Notes: generated by a model not told the origin, from the sequence alone. Shown: positions 37,296-52,912, counted from the stretch's first letter. The stretch is DNA of 64,000 nt from Vibrio sp. SS-MA-C1-2 (GCF_021513135.1 NZ_CP090981.1:682001-746000), one strand, 5' to 3'. Numbers and translations: made by a program.

Positions 37296-38714
37296 TTAGA
37301 ACAACCGATTTATCCCATTTAATGCCGCAACACGATAAGCTTCAGCCATCGTTGGGTAATTAAATGTGGTATGGATAAAGTAATCAATCGTGTTGGCATC
37401 ACCCTTCTGTTCCATAATTGCTTGACCGATGTGGATAATCTCCGCAGCCCTTTCACCAAAACAATGAATACCTAAAATGGCACGAGTTTCTCGATGGAAT
37501 AAAATTTTCAAGCTACCTACATTCATTCCAGCAATTTGGGCTCTTGCTAGGCTCTTAAAGTCAGCTCGGCCAACTTCATAAGGGACTTTTGCTGCCGTCA
37601 GTTCTTGTTCTGTTTTACCGACAGAACTGATCTCTGGAATGGTATAAATCCCTGCTGGAATATTATCAATTAAACGAACTTGAGCCTCGCCTAATGTGAT
37701 GGCCTCTGCAACAACTCGTCCTTGGTCATAAGCAGCACTGGCTAGGCTTGGATAACCAATAACATCTCCAACCGCATAAATGTGAGGTTGGTTTGTACAG
37801 TAGTTATTGTTAACCTCTAAGCAGCCACGGGAGTTAGCGGTAAGATCTGCTGCTGCAAGATTAAGGGTATCGGTATTACCGGTTCGGCCATTAGCAAAAA
37901 GTAAGCAATCCGCTTTCATTTTCTTGCCTGATTCAAGCTCTAAGATCACTCCATCGTCCCGACCAATAATTGACTCAAAGGTCTCATCGTGACGAATAAT
38001 AATTCCACTATTCCAAAAATGATAAGAGAGTGAGTCAGAGGTTTCACTATCAAGAAATTCAAGTAGACGACTGCGGGTATTGATTAAATCAACCTTAACC
38101 CCTAATCCTCTGAAAATAGAAGCGTACTCACTGCCGATAACACCTGCACCGTAAATAATGATACTGCGTGGGTTATGAGCAAGAGAAAGTATGGTGTCGG
38201 AATCGTAGAGACGGGAGTGATTAAAGTCGACATTATTCGGATGGTAAGGTCGAGAACCGGAAGCAATTACAAAATTATTGGCGTGATAATATTCTGTGCT
38301 TCCATCATTGTTACGTACCGCGATGGTATTTGAGTCAATAAACTGAGCGTGGCCGTAAATCAAACTGCATTTATTACGATCATAGAAGCCTTGTCTCATT
38401 CGAGTCTGTTTATCGATAACATTTTCAGCGTGACCAAGAATTTGAGCAAATGTACTGTTTAATGTTTTATTGTCGCGGCAGTAGAGTGGATTATGGTTAT
38501 ATTCAATAATACGACTAACAGCATGGCGTAATGCTTTTGATGGAATCGTTCCCCAGTGGGTACAGCCACCACCGACACTATTATAACGTTCAATAATGGC
38601 GACTTTTAGTCCTGCTTTGGTTAATCCCATTGCAGCACCTTCTCCTCCTGGGCCACTACCAATGACTATGGCATCAAATGACTCTTTGATTTTGATATTT
38701 ATTTTTTCCGTCAT
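37296..38714 (-). CDS. sthA: Soluble pyridine nucleotide transhydrogenase
   Basis: An FAD flavoprotein that converts NADPH + NAD+ to NADP+ + NADH, lowering excess NADPH. The 472 residues have the FAD site [11 protein letters not shown], the SthA form of the active-site motif [17 protein letters not shown] (Cys-Thr, lacking the second redox cysteine of lipoamide dehydrogenases), the NAD-binding [13 protein letters not shown], the second FAD motif [10 protein letters not shown], and a C-terminal dimer domain ([14 protein letters not shown]). It is divergent from fabR, as in E. coli. Confidence 0.97.
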   Translation of the reverse strand: MTEKINIKIKESFDAIVIGSGPGGEGAAMGLTKAGLKVAIIERYNSVGGGCTHWGTIPSKALRHAVSRIIEYNHNPLYCRDNKTLNSTFAQILGHAENVIDKQTRMRQGFYDRNKCSLIYGHAQFIDSNTIAVRNNDGSTEYYHANNFVIASGSRPYHPNNVDFNHSRLYDSDTILSLAHNPRSIIIYGAGVIGSEYASIFRGLGVKVDLINTRSRLLEFLDSETSDSLSYHFWNSGIIIRHDETFESIIGRDDGVILELESGKKMKADCLLFANGRTGNTDTLNLAAADLTANSRGCLEVNNNYCTNQPHIYAVGDVIGYPSLASAAYDQGRVVAEAITLGEAQVRLIDNIPAGIYTIPEISSVGKTEQELTAAKVPYEVGRADFKSLARAQIAGMNVGSLKILFHRETRAILGIHCFGERAAEIIHIGQAIMEQKGDANTIDYFIHTTFNYPTMAEAYRVAALNGINRLF

Positions 38715-38982
38715 TATTTCATCCTGTTTTTTATTGAACTTGTAATCTCGCGATTTTTGGCTACTTTAGTGTATTACGAAATGAACAATAATAGGGGCTT
38801 AGTGTCTAAAATGGCGGATAAAGATCACGCTTCACTCTGAAAAAGCATATTTGAGAAGATAAAACCGTTATATTATGTTGAAAAAGTTGCAGGTAGATAG
38901 AATAAATACCATCATTTGAGCTGCATAATTTAACAATAAAAAGTATAGTATTATGCTGGGTTTTTGAGAGTTATTGATATTC

Positions 38983-39591
38983 ATGGGTGTAAGAGCTGAA
39001 CAAAAAGAGAAAACGCGACGCTCTTTAATTGATGCGGCATTTAGTCAATTAAGTATAGAGCGAAGTTTCTCGAATTTAAGCCTTCGTGAGGTGGCAAGAG
39101 AAGCGGGTATAGCACCAACCTCATTTTATCGACACTTTAAAGATATGGATGAACTTGGGTTGACCATGGTTGATGAAGGAGGACTAATCCTTCGTCAATT
39201 GATGCGACAAGCTCGACAGCGTATTGTTGCTGAAGGGAGTGTTATTGCGACCTCTGTTGAAACATTTATGGAGTTTATCGAGAGTAGTCCAAATGTATTT
39301 CGCTTGCTACTCCGAGAGCGTTCAGGCACCTCTCTAGCTTTTCGTGCGGCGGTGGCTCGTGAGATTAGGCACTTTATTGAAGAGTTAACTGATTATTTAG
39401 AAGAGGTTAATCAACAATCGAGGGAACAAGCCTATATTCAAGCTGAAGCGATGGTAACTTTGGTATTTAGTGCTGCAGCTGATGCATTAGACATGGATAG
39501 CATTTATCGAGAAGAGCAAGCCGAGCGACTGATTATTCAATTAAGAATGATCGCGAAGGGCGCAGAAAGTTATCAGAAAATAGAAGCGTAA
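38983..39591 (+). CDS. fabR: Fatty-acid biosynthesis repressor FabR (TetR family)
   Basis: Represses fabA/fabB-type genes according to the saturated/unsaturated acyl pool. About 202 residues with an N-terminal helix-turn-helix ([34 protein letters not shown] in outline) and a C-terminal ligand/dimer domain. The ATG at 38983 gives the family start [16 protein letters not shown]; the upstream TTG is rejected. It is followed by yijD and is divergent from sthA, the same order as in E. coli. Confidence 0.95.
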   Translation: MGVRAEQKEKTRRSLIDAAFSQLSIERSFSNLSLREVAREAGIAPTSFYRHFKDMDELGLTMVDEGGLILRQLMRQARQRIVAEGSVIATSVETFMEFIESSPNVFRLLLRERSGTSLAFRAAVAREIRHFIEELTDYLEEVNQQSREQAYIQAEAMVTLVFSAAADALDMDSIYREEQAERLIIQLRMIAKGAESYQKIEA

Positions 39592-39692
39592 ATAATATTG
39601 CTCTAAAAGGATTCGGGCTTGCAGTCGACATCGATTGTAAATCCAATATAAAAAACGTATATAACAATAAATAAGATTGCCAGGAGATAACA

Positions 39693-40067
39693 ATGACAAC
39701 TAGTTCAGTTGCAAGTCAGAAGAAGACACTTGTACTTTCACTTATTGCTGGAGCTTGTGGAGCCGGTTCATGGGCAGCATTATTCAGTAGCTATGCAACA
39801 TTTTCTATCTTTCCAATCATCGGTTTAGTACTCGCGCTTTATACTTTATATGAGTCGTATGCTAGTCAGCGTATGGTTGAAGGGACATCTAAATTAGCCG
39901 CAGCATGCTTTTTTATTGGCGTGTTTGGTTTTTCATCATTTGTCCGTACAGAGCACCCAGAAATTGGGACTAACTTTATCTCATTAATGATTGTTCTTGT
40001 TTTGTTATGTTGGGTTGCTTATAAGCAGGGACTTTTCTCTGGTAAAACAGCAACAACCGCTGAGTAA
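39693..40067 (+). CDS. yijD: YijD family inner-membrane protein (DUF1422)
   Basis: A 124-residue protein with four hydrophobic segments (LVLSLIAGACGAGSWAALFSSYA; IFPIIGLVLALYTLY; LAAACFFIGVFGFSSFV; FISLMIVLVLLCWVAY). It matches the small conserved membrane protein that follows fabR in many gammaproteobacteria. Function is unknown. An AGGAG site precedes the ATG. It could be co-transcribed with fabR (about 100-base gap). Confidence 0.85.
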   Translation: MTTSSVASQKKTLVLSLIAGACGAGSWAALFSSYATFSIFPIIGLVLALYTLYESYASQRMVEGTSKLAAACFFIGVFGFSSFVRTEHPEIGTNFISLMIVLVLLCWVAYKQGLFSGKTATTAE

Positions 40068-40073
40068 GTTTAT

Positions 40074-40142
40074 TGCCGTCGAGCGGATTCCTATATCCTT
40101 CTCACTTGTCGCCTACTAGCAACTCCAATTACTTTGGGTATA
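40074..40142. repeat. Half copy of the dispersed palindromic repeat
   Basis: The right end (CTCACTTGTCGCCTACTAGC followed by AACTCCAATTACTTTGGGTATA) is well kept; the left part is reduced to scraps (TTGCCGTCGAGCGGATTCC). It lies between yijD and the shared terminator. Confidence 0.65.
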
Positions 40143-40160
40143 TAGCAAAATAGATTCAAT

Positions 40161-40198
40161 AAAAAAAGCCATCTATCTTTAAAAGAGGGTGGCTTTTT
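40161..40198. terminator. Bidirectional terminator between yijD and trmA
   Basis: AAAAAGCCATCTATCTTT pairs imperfectly with AGAGGGTGGCTTTTT around AAA, with A/T runs on both sides, so it can serve both convergent genes. Confidence 0.75.
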
Positions 40199-40256
40199 GT
40201 ATCTGGCTATTTAAGACCTGTATCTTTTTATATCAAGATAATTAGGTGTGAATGAT

Positions 40257-41363
40257 TTATTTTCTTTCTAACATCACACCGGCTTCCATATGATGGGTAT
40301 ATGGGAACTGGTCAAAAAGAGCAAATCGAGTGATATTATGAGTCTCACCTAAAATATGTAAATTCTCAATTAAGGTGTCAGGATTACATGAGATATAGAT
40401 AATACGCTGGTAGCCTTGCACCATTTTACAGGTCGCATCATCCATGCCAGAACGTGGTGGATCGACAAAGATGGTATTGCATTGATAACTTGAAAGGTCA
40501 ATGTTTTGCTGTTTTAGACGACGAAACTCGCGTTTTCCTTCCATTGCATCAGTAAAATCTTCTGCTGACATACGGATGATATCGACATTCTCTATATTAT
40601 TAACTGCAATGTTGTATTGAGCCGATTCAACAGAAGGTTTGGCTAATTCAGTTGCTAATACACGATTAAAGTTTTTAGCAAGTGCCAGTGAAAAATTACC
40701 ATTACCACAATATAGTTCCAGTAGATCACCTTCACTTTCTGCGGTGCAGTCAACAGCCCACTCTAACATTTTCTGAGCGACTTCACCGTTAGGCTGGGTA
40801 AAGCTATTCTCAACTTGTTTATAAGTTAAAATATCATCATGAACTTTTAATTTTTCAATCACGAACTCTTGGTCTAATACGATCTTTTGCTTTCTTGCTC
40901 GACCAATAATATTGATATTAAACCCTTCATCTTGTAAACGTTGCTTTAACTTCTTAGTTTCAACTGTCCACTCATCATCAAGTTGGCGATGATATAACAG
41001 CGAAACCAAGATCTCTCCACTCAAAGTAGAAAGAAAATCAACTTGGAAAAGACGATGACGCAATGCCGGTATCGGTTTTACAGCATCAACAATTAATGGC
41101 ATTAAATCATTGATAATACGACTTGCCATTGGAAATTGATCTACACGATACTTCTGTTTTGTTTGCTGATCGAACATGATGTAATACAGCTCTTCACCTT
41201 CATGCCAAACACGAAACTCTGCACGCATACGGTAATGTTGCGGTGGAGAAGGAAATACTTCTAACTCAGGTGTTGTTAAATGAGAAAAAAGGCTCTGTAA
41301 GCGAGTGGTTTTTTCCTCTAGTTGAGGTTGGTATTCTGAGACATTTATCTGAGATGTTGACAT
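40257..41363 (-). CDS. trmA: tRNA (uracil-5-)-methyltransferase
   Basis: Makes ribothymidine at position 54 of tRNAs (and at one site in tmRNA). The 368 residues (E. coli 366) show the SAM motif [30 protein letters not shown], the catalytic cysteine in [11 protein letters not shown] and the general-base Glu in GVMLERK at the C-terminus. No TRAM domain or iron-sulfur cysteines are present, as expected for TrmA. Confidence 0.97.
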   Translation of the reverse strand: MSTSQINVSEYQPQLEEKTTRLQSLFSHLTTPELEVFPSPPQHYRMRAEFRVWHEGEELYYIMFDQQTKQKYRVDQFPMASRIINDLMPLIVDAVKPIPALRHRLFQVDFLSTLSGEILVSLLYHRQLDDEWTVETKKLKQRLQDEGFNINIIGRARKQKIVLDQEFVIEKLKVHDDILTYKQVENSFTQPNGEVAQKMLEWAVDCTAESEGDLLELYCGNGNFSLALAKNFNRVLATELAKPSVESAQYNIAVNNIENVDIIRMSAEDFTDAMEGKREFRRLKQQNIDLSSYQCNTIFVDPPRSGMDDATCKMVQGYQRIIYISCNPDTLIENLHILGETHNITRFALFDQFPYTHHMEAGVMLERK

Positions 41364-41672
41364 GTTCGCGCCTTTTTCCTACTAAAATGGAGAGCGGAGA
41401 TTGTATTCAAAAGTGAGGTGATGTCTACCATTTAATGATTTTATGACTGAAAAATTATTATAATATATCCCTTTCTTACTTGAAGTTGCTCGCCGTGGGT
41501 TAAATAACACGAATGACTGAGTAACTTAAAATTATGATGGGATAGTAATCAAATTATCTACTATTATATTTTTTAGACTATCGTAATATATCACCTTAAC
41601 AATCATTTTATTAATAGTAGAAGAACAAGTGTTATTATGCTTAAGTTTCAGTAAAGAAGTAGAAGGGGAAAT
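41364..41672. other. Intergenic region between trmA and murI
   Basis: 309 AT-rich bases holding the divergent promoters. At 41464-41495 there is a left-half remnant of the palindromic repeat (ATCCCTTTCTTACTTGAAG then TTGCT). A btuB gene, present before murI in E. coli, is absent. No coding frame with a ribosome site was seen. Confidence 0.6.
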
Positions 41673-42500
41673 GTGAAGACAATACTTATTTTTGATTCTG
41701 GTGTCGGTGGGATATCGATCTATAAAGAGATCTATAAGCTGCTTCCTGAGCAAAATTATATCTATGCATTTGATAACGGTGCTTTTCCTTATGGAGAGTT
41801 ATCTGATCAGACGTTAATAGAAAGAACGATACATATTATCGAGCAAGTTAAAAGTAAGCACATTATCGATATTATCGTTATCGCTTGTAATACGGCGAGT
41901 ACGATTGTCCTACCTCATTTACGTGCTTTAAATAATATTCCTGTCGTCGGTGTTGTGCCAGCAATCAAACCCGCCGCTGCTATTAGTAAGATGAAAGTGA
42001 TTGGTTTATTGGCTACTCCCGCGACGATTAAGCGACAATATACGCATCAATTGGTAGAAAACTTTGCTGCTGATTGCCAAATTAAGATGATTGGTAGTAC
42101 ACGGCTGGTGGAAATGGCTGAAGATAAAATAAAAGGGCACGAGGTTGATATGATTGAGCTTGAAAGTATTATTGCACCTTGGCTAGGGCGTGTAGATAGT
42201 GTCGTTTTAGGTTGTACTCATTTCCCATTAATTAAAACAGAACTTAATTGTGCTTTTAATCATCGTGTTTATTTAATTGACTCAGGGAAAGCAGTTGCTA
42301 ATCGAGTTGAAAGCTTATTAAAAGATAACGTGGATTCTGGGTGTCTTGAATTATTGAATGCAGATAAAAAAAGAAAGGAAGTAGGAAGAGTATATAGTAG
42401 TGTTGCTATCAACAATGAAGCAACACTACTTAATTATTTAATCACAGAAGGACTGAGTGAGATTAGATCTCTTGATTATCGTCTCTCTTCGGATCATTAG
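41673..42500 (+). CDS. murI: Glutamate racemase
   Basis: Makes D-glutamate for peptidoglycan. The 275 residues hold both catalytic cysteines, in VIACNTAS and LGCTHFPL, plus the N-terminal IFDSGVGGISI with its catalytic Asp/Ser. The GTG at 41673 after AAGGGGA is the start. Its last 38 bases overlap the convergent RRM-protein gene. The rRNA operon follows, the same order as in E. coli (murI-rrnB). Confidence 0.96.
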   Translation: MKTILIFDSGVGGISIYKEIYKLLPEQNYIYAFDNGAFPYGELSDQTLIERTIHIIEQVKSKHIIDIIVIACNTASTIVLPHLRALNNIPVVGVVPAIKPAAAISKMKVIGLLATPATIKRQYTHQLVENFAADCQIKMIGSTRLVEMAEDKIKGHEVDMIELESIIAPWLGRVDSVVLGCTHFPLIKTELNCAFNHRVYLIDSGKAVANRVESLLKDNVDSGCLELLNADKKRKEVGRVYSSVAINNEATLLNYLITEGLSEIRSLDYRLSSDH

Positions 42501-42924
42501 CTTCACGAACTTTTAGTGTTCGTTGACCATAATCACTATTACTTAATGCTTCAATTGCAACATCAGCGTCATTCTTTGCCATGACAACAAAACCAAAACC
42601 GCGACGTTTTCCTGTTCTTTTATCTTTCATTAGGCGAACTGCAAATACTTCACCATGTTGTGCAAATAAAGTTTTAATATCTGATTCATTTGCTCGGTAA
42701 GGTAAGTTACCTACGTAGATGGTTTTACTTGCGATTTCTTCTGGTGTTTCAATATTAGAGGTAGAAGGGGGTTGTTTTTTAGAAACCGTTAAAGTAATAA
42801 AGCCTGAAACAACAGCACCAAGAGCAAACGCGATGGATGCTGAGATACCTGTAAGTCCAATTAGAATTCCACCAATAATAGCGATAACAATTATTGATAT
42901 AGTTGCACGAGATTGTGAGTTCAT
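42463..42924 (-). CDS. Membrane-anchored RRM-type RNA-binding protein
   Basis: A 153-residue protein. Residues ~8-47 form two hydrophobic helices (ISIIVIAIIGGILIGLTG; ASIAFALGAVVSGFITLTV); residues ~66-145 form a complete RNA recognition motif with RNP2 IYVGNL and RNP1 KRRGFGFVVM. Stand-alone RRM proteins are known in cyanobacteria and Vibrionaceae; the membrane hairpin in front is less common. Its RNA target is unknown. Lying convergent to murI and beside an rRNA operon, a role with membrane-bound mRNA or ribosomes is a guess. It overlaps murI by 38 bases. Confidence 0.85.
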   Translation of the reverse strand: MNSQSRATISIIVIAIIGGILIGLTGISASIAFALGAVVSGFITLTVSKKQPPSTSNIETPEEIASKTIYVGNLPYRANESDIKTLFAQHGEVFAVRLMKDKRTGKRRGFGFVVMAKNDADVAIEALSNSDYGQRTLKVREANDPKRDDNQEI

Positions 42925-43112
42925 AAGTAGTGTCTATAAATTATTATAATGAAAAATTAGATTATACTCTATTTCAGTTAATACATTGTTCAATAGAGAT
43001 AAAATATGTGATTTATGTGTAATTACTCAGTGTAAAAAATGTGCGCTATCACACGCACTATATAATAATAGATGACATTTTAATCAAATGGTAATGTTTT
43101 TTAAAAAAATGG

Positions 43113-43140
43113 TTGCTAACAATAAAGTTCTCTCTATAAT
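43113..43140 (+). promoter_or_regulatory. rRNA promoter P1
   Basis: TTGCTA, a 16-base spacer and TATAAT, followed by a GC-rich discriminator (GCGCCCC) typical of stringently controlled rRNA promoters. The AT-rich region upstream (T and A runs around 43098-43108) would act as an UP element. Confidence 0.85.
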
Positions 43141-43232
43141 GCGCCCCTCACCAAGGCTAATGCTTAACTTTTAAGAGATAAGTCATCGATTGGTGAAGGG
43201 GAAAAAGATAACTTAATTAATGAAAAAAGCGG

Positions 43233-43260
43233 TTGACAGCAAGAGTTTGCTGAGTAAAAT
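43233..43260 (+). promoter_or_regulatory. rRNA promoter P2
   Basis: A perfect -35 TTGACA, a 16-base spacer, and TAAAAT. The same promoter is repeated at 63821-63848. Confidence 0.85.
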
Positions 43261-43383
43261 AGCCGTCCTCTTAAATGATAAGTCACTAAGCGTCAAAACG
43301 CGGTGTTTCATTATTTGAGAAAGGTCAATAAGACGTTTTAAATTCGATTCAAATAGGAATTGAAAATAAATTAAAATTTCTTC

Positions 43384-43411
43384 TTGACTTAAAATTAGGG
43401 AGCTGTATTAT
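43384..43411 (+). promoter_or_regulatory. rRNA promoter P3
   Basis: TTGACT, a 16-base spacer, and TATTAT, with ACGCCTCC downstream. Also repeated at the end of the window. Confidence 0.82.
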
Positions 43412-43458
43412 ACGCCTCCTTGCTTCGCAACTGTTGGCGATAACGACTGCGATGTCAA

Positions 43459-43470
43459 TGCTCTTTAACA
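43459..43470 (+). promoter_or_regulatory. boxA antitermination site in the rRNA leader
   Basis: TGCTCTTTAACA is the canonical boxA that loads the Nus antitermination complex. A second identical copy lies in the 16S-23S spacer at 45709-45720. Confidence 0.9.
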
Positions 43471-43716
43471 ATTTAACTTATTCAATCTGTGTGGGCACTC
43501 GTCATCGAGAATCAACAAAAAGATTACTCAATGAACTGAGTGACCAATACAGTGTAAAACATAATTTATTATGAATTATACTGGCACAGTCAATTCACTA
43601 TCATTCTGTTGGAATGATAGTCGCTTTAAGATTACAGTCTAACTTTATTTATAAGGTTGGATTTAGTTTTGAAGTCAGTATTCGTTGAGCCGTTTCGAAA
43701 GAAACAACAAAACTTT

Positions 43717-45261
<1,545 letters not shown>

Positions 45262-45351
45262 ACGATTTGATATTTCGTGATGAGTACCCACACAGATTGA
45301 ATTAAGTTAAAAAATTAAAGAGAAGATGTGCCCAACACATCAAAACACTTA

Positions 45352-45427
45352 GTCCCGTTCGTCTAGAGGCCTAGGACACCGCCCTTTCACGGCGGTAACA
45401 GGGGTTCGACTCCCCTACGGGACGCCA
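45352..45427 (+). tRNA. tRNA-Glu (TTC)
   Basis: 76 nt; acceptor GTCCCGT pairs with ACGGGAC, anticodon loop CTTTCAC with TTC, T-arm GGGGTTCGACTCCCC, encoded GCCA end. Lies in the rRNA spacer. Confidence 0.97.
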
Positions 45428-45458
45428 CTTTCTTCTGGCTTTTGGTCTGAATAAAGAA

Positions 45459-45534
45459 GGGTCGTTAGCTCAGTTGGTAGAGCAGTTGACTTTTAATCAA
45501 TTGGTCGCAGGTTCGAATCCTGCACGACCCACCA
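45459..45534 (+). tRNA. tRNA-Lys (TTT)
   Basis: 76 nt; acceptor GGGTCGT pairs with ACGACCC, anticodon loop CTTTTAA with TTT, T-arm CAGGTTCGAATCCTG, encoded ACCA end. Confidence 0.97.
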
Positions 45535-45565
45535 TTCTATCTCACGATGGAATTAAAACTATCGT

Positions 45566-45641
45566 GGGCGATTAGCTCAGTTGGGAGAGCACCTCCCTTA
45601 CAAGGAGGGGGTCACTGGTTCGAGCCCAGTATCGCCCACCA
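45566..45641 (+). tRNA. tRNA-Val (TAC)
   Basis: 76 nt; acceptor GGGCGAT pairs with ATCGCCC, anticodon loop CTTACAA with TAC, T-arm CTGGTTCGAGCCCAG, encoded ACCA end. Confidence 0.97.
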
Positions 45642-45973
45642 CTTTTTAAGTATTTTTATTTAGAATATTTAAAAAGTGGTATTTATTATCACGGTCTTGA
45701 AAAAGACATGCTCTTTAACAATTTGGAAAGCTGACTAGTAAACTCGTTAGTGATTTTTAATCATTAATAAGTTGAAAAGTAATAATTGTTTATTCGAAAG
45801 AATGAACGAGTTCTCAACACAATACACATTCAAGTGTCTTGTATTCAAATTAACATCATTGATGTTAATTCTATATTGAGTCCGGCAAACGATAATTAAC
45901 ATTACCCTGTTGATTATCAACAATCAAAAACCTTGGTTGTTTGAACATACATAAAGACCCTTTCGGGTTGTAT
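45642..45973 (+). other. 16S-23S spacer, 3' part
   Basis: 332 bases after the last tRNA. It holds a short hairpin (CCACTTTTTAAGTATTT... with AAATATTTAAAAAGTGG), a second boxA (TGCTCTTTAACA, 45709-45720), and the 5' strand of the 23S processing stem (CCTTTCGGGTTGTATGGTTAAG region), which pairs with sequence after the 23S gene. Confidence 0.75.
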
Positions 45974-48868
<2,895 letters not shown>

Positions 48869-49016
48869 TACAACACCCAAAGGGTTTTGATGGACTCAAA
48901 AGAATACGACTCGATGAGTCAAAAGATACTTGAATGAAGTATTGAGAACATTATTACGAATTATCAGACTTTCCAAATTTCGTTAAACGCGAATATTCGC
49001 GGTTAACAACAAAATT

Positions 49017-49136
49017 TGCTTGGCGACCATAGCATTGTGGACCCACCTGACTCCATTCCGAACTCAGAAGTGAAACACAATCGCGCCGATGGTAGTGTGG
49101 GGTCTCCCCATGTGAGAGTAGGTCATCGCCAGGCTT
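49017..49136 (+). rRNA. rrf: 5S ribosomal RNA
   Basis: About 120 nt from TGCTTGGCGACCATAGC to GTCATCGCCAGGC; the ends pair (GCTTGGCGA with TCGCCAGGC). It contains CCGAACTCAGAAGTGAAAC. Confidence 0.95.
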
Positions 49137-49160
49137 CAAATTCTCTGCTTATGCAGACAG

Positions 49161-49192
49161 TAAAAAACCCAGCCTTTGGCTGGGTTTTTTGC
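49161..49192 (+). terminator. rRNA operon terminator
   Basis: AAAACCCAGCC pairs with GGCTGGGTTTT around TTT, followed by further T and GCG. It ends the rRNA transcript before the S10 cluster. Confidence 0.92.
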
Positions 49193-49288
49193 GTTTAGGT
49201 CTTTGTTAAAATTAGTCGTTTGGGCTTTGATGAAAATAGAACTGATTAATAAATCGGCTGGGTGTTTTTTGTACTAATAATAGTTGGG

Positions 49289-49418
49289 TTAAACCACTTG
49301 TGCTTCGAGTTGCAAGGCTGTTGGCTACATTCGTTTACCTTACTTATATAGTGAAACTATAATTAAGAGACTTATCCGCTGTACGTCTATTAGTCGTTCC
49401 AATTCCTTTAGTTAATCT
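49289..49418. repeat. Diverged full-length copy of the dispersed palindromic repeat
   Basis: About 130 bases keeping the order of the family: CTTCGAGTTGCAAGGCTGTT then GGCTACATTCGTTTACC, a central AT palindrome (TATATAGTGAAACTATA), and CTATTAGTCGTTCCAATTCC then TTTAGTTAAT. It lies between the rRNA terminator and the S10 promoter. Confidence 0.7.
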
Positions 49419-49626
49419 ACATTCTATATTAGGTCTATGTGATTAGGTGGCAATGAATAATTATCTACACATAATCCTAATGAATTTGTGTATAGAAAGA
49501 AGGTAATTAGTATCATAAGTAGGGTTTTGGTTAACATATGAATATTTTTTAATCGATTAATTGATTGTTATTTGGTGTTTTTTTGTTCGTGGAATGTGTG
49601 AGGTAGTAACTTTATTCAATTGGTGC

Positions 49627-49654
49627 TTGCATCTCACGCATTGCTCTGTATAAT
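49627..49654 (+). promoter_or_regulatory. S10 operon promoter
   Basis: TTGCAT, a 16-base spacer and a perfect TATAAT. Start is predicted near 49661. The AT-rich upstream block (49540-49600) could assist. Confidence 0.8.
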
Positions 49655-49660
49655 TCACCT

Positions 49661-50199
<539 letters not shown>

Positions 50200-50216
50200 G
50201 AGAGAGGGTGTAGATA

Positions 50217-50846
50217 ATGATTGGTTTAATCGGTCGTAAAGTGGGCATGACCCGCATCTTCACCGAAGAAGGCGCTTCAATTCCTGTAACAGTTGTTGAA
50301 GTAGAACCAAACCGTGTTTCTCAAGTAAGAACTTTAGAAACAGACGGTTACCAAGCTATCCAGGTTACTGCCGGCGCTAAAAAAGCTAGCCGCGTATCTA
50401 AGCCTGAAGCTGGTCACTTTGCTAAAGCTGGCGTTGAAGCTGGTCGTGGCTTGTGGGAGTTCCGCCTTGAAAATGGCGAAGAGTTTGAAGTTGGCGCTGA
50501 GCTAAATGTAGAACTTTTTGCAGAAATTAAGAAAGTTGACGTTACGGGTCAATCTAAAGGTAAAGGTTTCCAGGGCGCTGTTAAGCGTTGGAACTTTAGC
50601 ACTCAAGATATGACTCATGGTAACTCCTTGTCTCACCGTGCTCCGGGTTCAATTGGCCAATGTCAAACTCCAGGTCGCGTATTTAAAGGCAAGAAGATGG
50701 CAGGTCACATGGGTGCTGAGCGTGTAACGACTCAGAACCTAGAGATCGTACGTATTGACGCTGAGCGCAATCTGCTACTTATTAAAGGTGCAGTCCCTGG
50801 TGCTATCGGTGGCAACGTCATTGTCAAACCTGCAGTTAAAGCGTAA
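50217..50846 (+). CDS. rplC: 50S ribosomal protein L3
   Basis: 209 residues ([15 protein letters not shown] start). The long loop reaching the peptidyl-transferase centre holds [20 protein letters not shown], with the glutamine methylated by PrmB in E. coli, followed by [12 protein letters not shown]. Early assembly protein, 17 bases after rpsJ. Confidence 0.99.
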   Translation: MIGLIGRKVGMTRIFTEEGASIPVTVVEVEPNRVSQVRTLETDGYQAIQVTAGAKKASRVSKPEAGHFAKAGVEAGRGLWEFRLENGEEFEVGAELNVELFAEIKKVDVTGQSKGKGFQGAVKRWNFSTQDMTHGNSLSHRAPGSIGQCQTPGRVFKGKKMAGHMGAERVTTQNLEIVRIDAERNLLLIKGAVPGAIGGNVIVKPAVKA

Positions 50847-50861
50847 CGTCGAGGAGATAGT

Positions 50862-51464
50862 ATGGAATTGGTAGTAAAAGGCGCTGACGCGCTGACTGTT
50901 TCCGAGACTACTTTCGGGCGTGAATTCAACGAAGCACTTGTACACCAAGTGGTTGTTGCATACGCAGCTGGTGCCCGTCAAGGTACTCGCGCTCAAAAGA
51001 CTCGTTCTGAAGTGTCCGGTGGTGGTGCTAAGCCATGGCGTCAGAAGGGTACTGGTCGCGCCCGTGCAGGTACAATCCGTAGCCCTATTTGGCGCTCGGG
51101 TGGTGTAACTTTTGCAGCTCGTCCTCAGGACCACAGCCAGAAAGTTAACAAGAAAATGTACCGTGGTGCTCTTAAGAGCATTTTGTCTGAATTAGTTCGT
51201 CAAGATCGTTTGATCGTTGTTGATAACTTCTCAGTGGAAGCACCAAAAACAAAAGAACTTCTAGCTAAGCTTAATGAGCTTGAGCTTAAAGATGTTCTTA
51301 TTGTAACTGGTGAGCTAGATGAGAACTTGTTCCTAGCAGCACGCAACCTTTATAAGGTTGATGTACGTGACGCAGAAACAATTGATCCTGTTAGCCTAAT
51401 CGCATTCGACAAAGTTCTAATGACTGCTGATGCAGTTAAGCAAGTTGAGGAGATGCTAGCATGA
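50862..51464 (+). CDS. rplD: 50S ribosomal protein L4
   Basis: 200 residues. Lines the exit tunnel through its loop ([24 protein letters not shown]...). Also the autorepressor of the S10 operon through the leader in E. coli. Its stop overlaps rplW by 4 bases (ATGA). Confidence 0.99.
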   Translation: MELVVKGADALTVSETTFGREFNEALVHQVVVAYAAGARQGTRAQKTRSEVSGGGAKPWRQKGTGRARAGTIRSPIWRSGGVTFAARPQDHSQKVNKKMYRGALKSILSELVRQDRLIVVDNFSVEAPKTKELLAKLNELELKDVLIVTGELDENLFLAARNLYKVDVRDAETIDPVSLIAFDKVLMTADAVKQVEEMLA

Positions 51465-51763
51465 TTCGTGAAGAGCGTCTGCTGAAAGTATTGCGTGCTC
51501 CGCACATCTCTGAAAAAGCAACAATGACTGCTGAAAAAAACAACACTATTGTTTTCAAAGTAGCAATTGATGCAACTAAATTAGAGATCAAGAAAGCTGT
51601 TGAGAAGCTATTCGAAGTTGAAGTTGATACTGTCCGAACTCTTATCACTAAAGGTAAGACTAAGCGTCAAGGTATGCGTATGGGTCGTCGTAGCGACGTC
51701 AAGAAAGCATATGTTACGCTGAAAGAAGGTCAAGACATCGATTTCGTCGAAGGCGCTGAATAA
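51461..51763 (+). CDS. rplW: 50S ribosomal protein L23
   Basis: 100 residues ([17 protein letters not shown]). It sits at the tunnel exit and is the docking site for trigger factor and SRP. Overlaps rplD by 4 bases. Confidence 0.99.
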   Translation: MIREERLLKVLRAPHISEKATMTAEKNNTIVFKVAIDATKLEIKKAVEKLFEVEVDTVRTLITKGKTKRQGMRMGRRSDVKKAYVTLKEGQDIDFVEGAE

Positions 51764-51780
51764 GCTGAGGAGTAAGAAGA

Positions 51781-52605
51781 ATGGCTATTGTAAAATGTAA
51801 GCCTACTTCTGCAGGTCGTCGCCACTTAGTTAAAGTGGTAAATGCTGACCTGCATAAGGGCAAGCCTTACGCACCTTTGCTGGAGAAAAACAGCAAGTCA
51901 GGTGGTCGTAACAACAACGGTCGTATTACGGTTCGTCATATCGGTGGTGGTCATAAGCATCATTACCGTTTGATTGATTTCAAACGTAATAAAGATGGTA
52001 TTCCAGCGAAAGTTGAACGTCTTGAATACGATCCAAACCGTAGTGCAAATATTGCACTAGTATTATACGCTGATGGTGAGCGTCGCTATATCATTGCACC
52101 GAAAGGCTTAACAGCTGGTGACATGATTCAATCTGGCGAAGATGCTGCAATCAAAGTTGGTAACACGTTACCAATGCGTAATATCCCTGTGGGTTCAACA
52201 GTTCATAACATCGAACTTAAGCCTGGCAAAGGTGCACAAGTTGCACGTTCTGCTGGTGCTTACGCTCAAATCATTGCACGTGATGGTGCTTACGTTACTC
52301 TACGTTTACGTAGCGGTGAAATGCGTAAAATCCTATCTGAAGGTCGTGCAACGATTGGTGAAGTAGGTAATGCTGAGCATATGCTACGTGAACTGGGTAA
52401 AGCTGGTGCTCGTCGCTGGCGTGGTGTTCGTCCAACCGTTCGCGGTGTTGCGATGAACCCAATTGATCACCCACACGGTGGTGGTGAAGGTCGCACATCT
52501 GGCGGTCGTCACCCAGTATCTCCTTGGGGTGTGCCTACTAAAGGCTTTAAAACTCGCAAGAACAAACGCACCGACAAGTACATCGTACGTCGTCGTAACA
52601 AGTAA
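51781..52605 (+). CDS. rplB: 50S ribosomal protein L2
   Basis: 274 residues. Needed for subunit joining and peptidyl-transferase activity. Contains the conserved [18 protein letters not shown] with the essential histidine, and a basic C-terminus ([11 protein letters not shown]). Confidence 0.99.
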   Translation: MAIVKCKPTSAGRRHLVKVVNADLHKGKPYAPLLEKNSKSGGRNNNGRITVRHIGGGHKHHYRLIDFKRNKDGIPAKVERLEYDPNRSANIALVLYADGERRYIIAPKGLTAGDMIQSGEDAAIKVGNTLPMRNIPVGSTVHNIELKPGKGAQVARSAGAYAQIIARDGAYVTLRLRSGEMRKILSEGRATIGEVGNAEHMLRELGKAGARRWRGVRPTVRGVAMNPIDHPHGGGEGRTSGGRHPVSPWGVPTKGFKTRKNKRTDKYIVRRRNK

Positions 52606-52902
<297 letters not shown>

Positions 52903-52912
52903 GGGGTAGATA

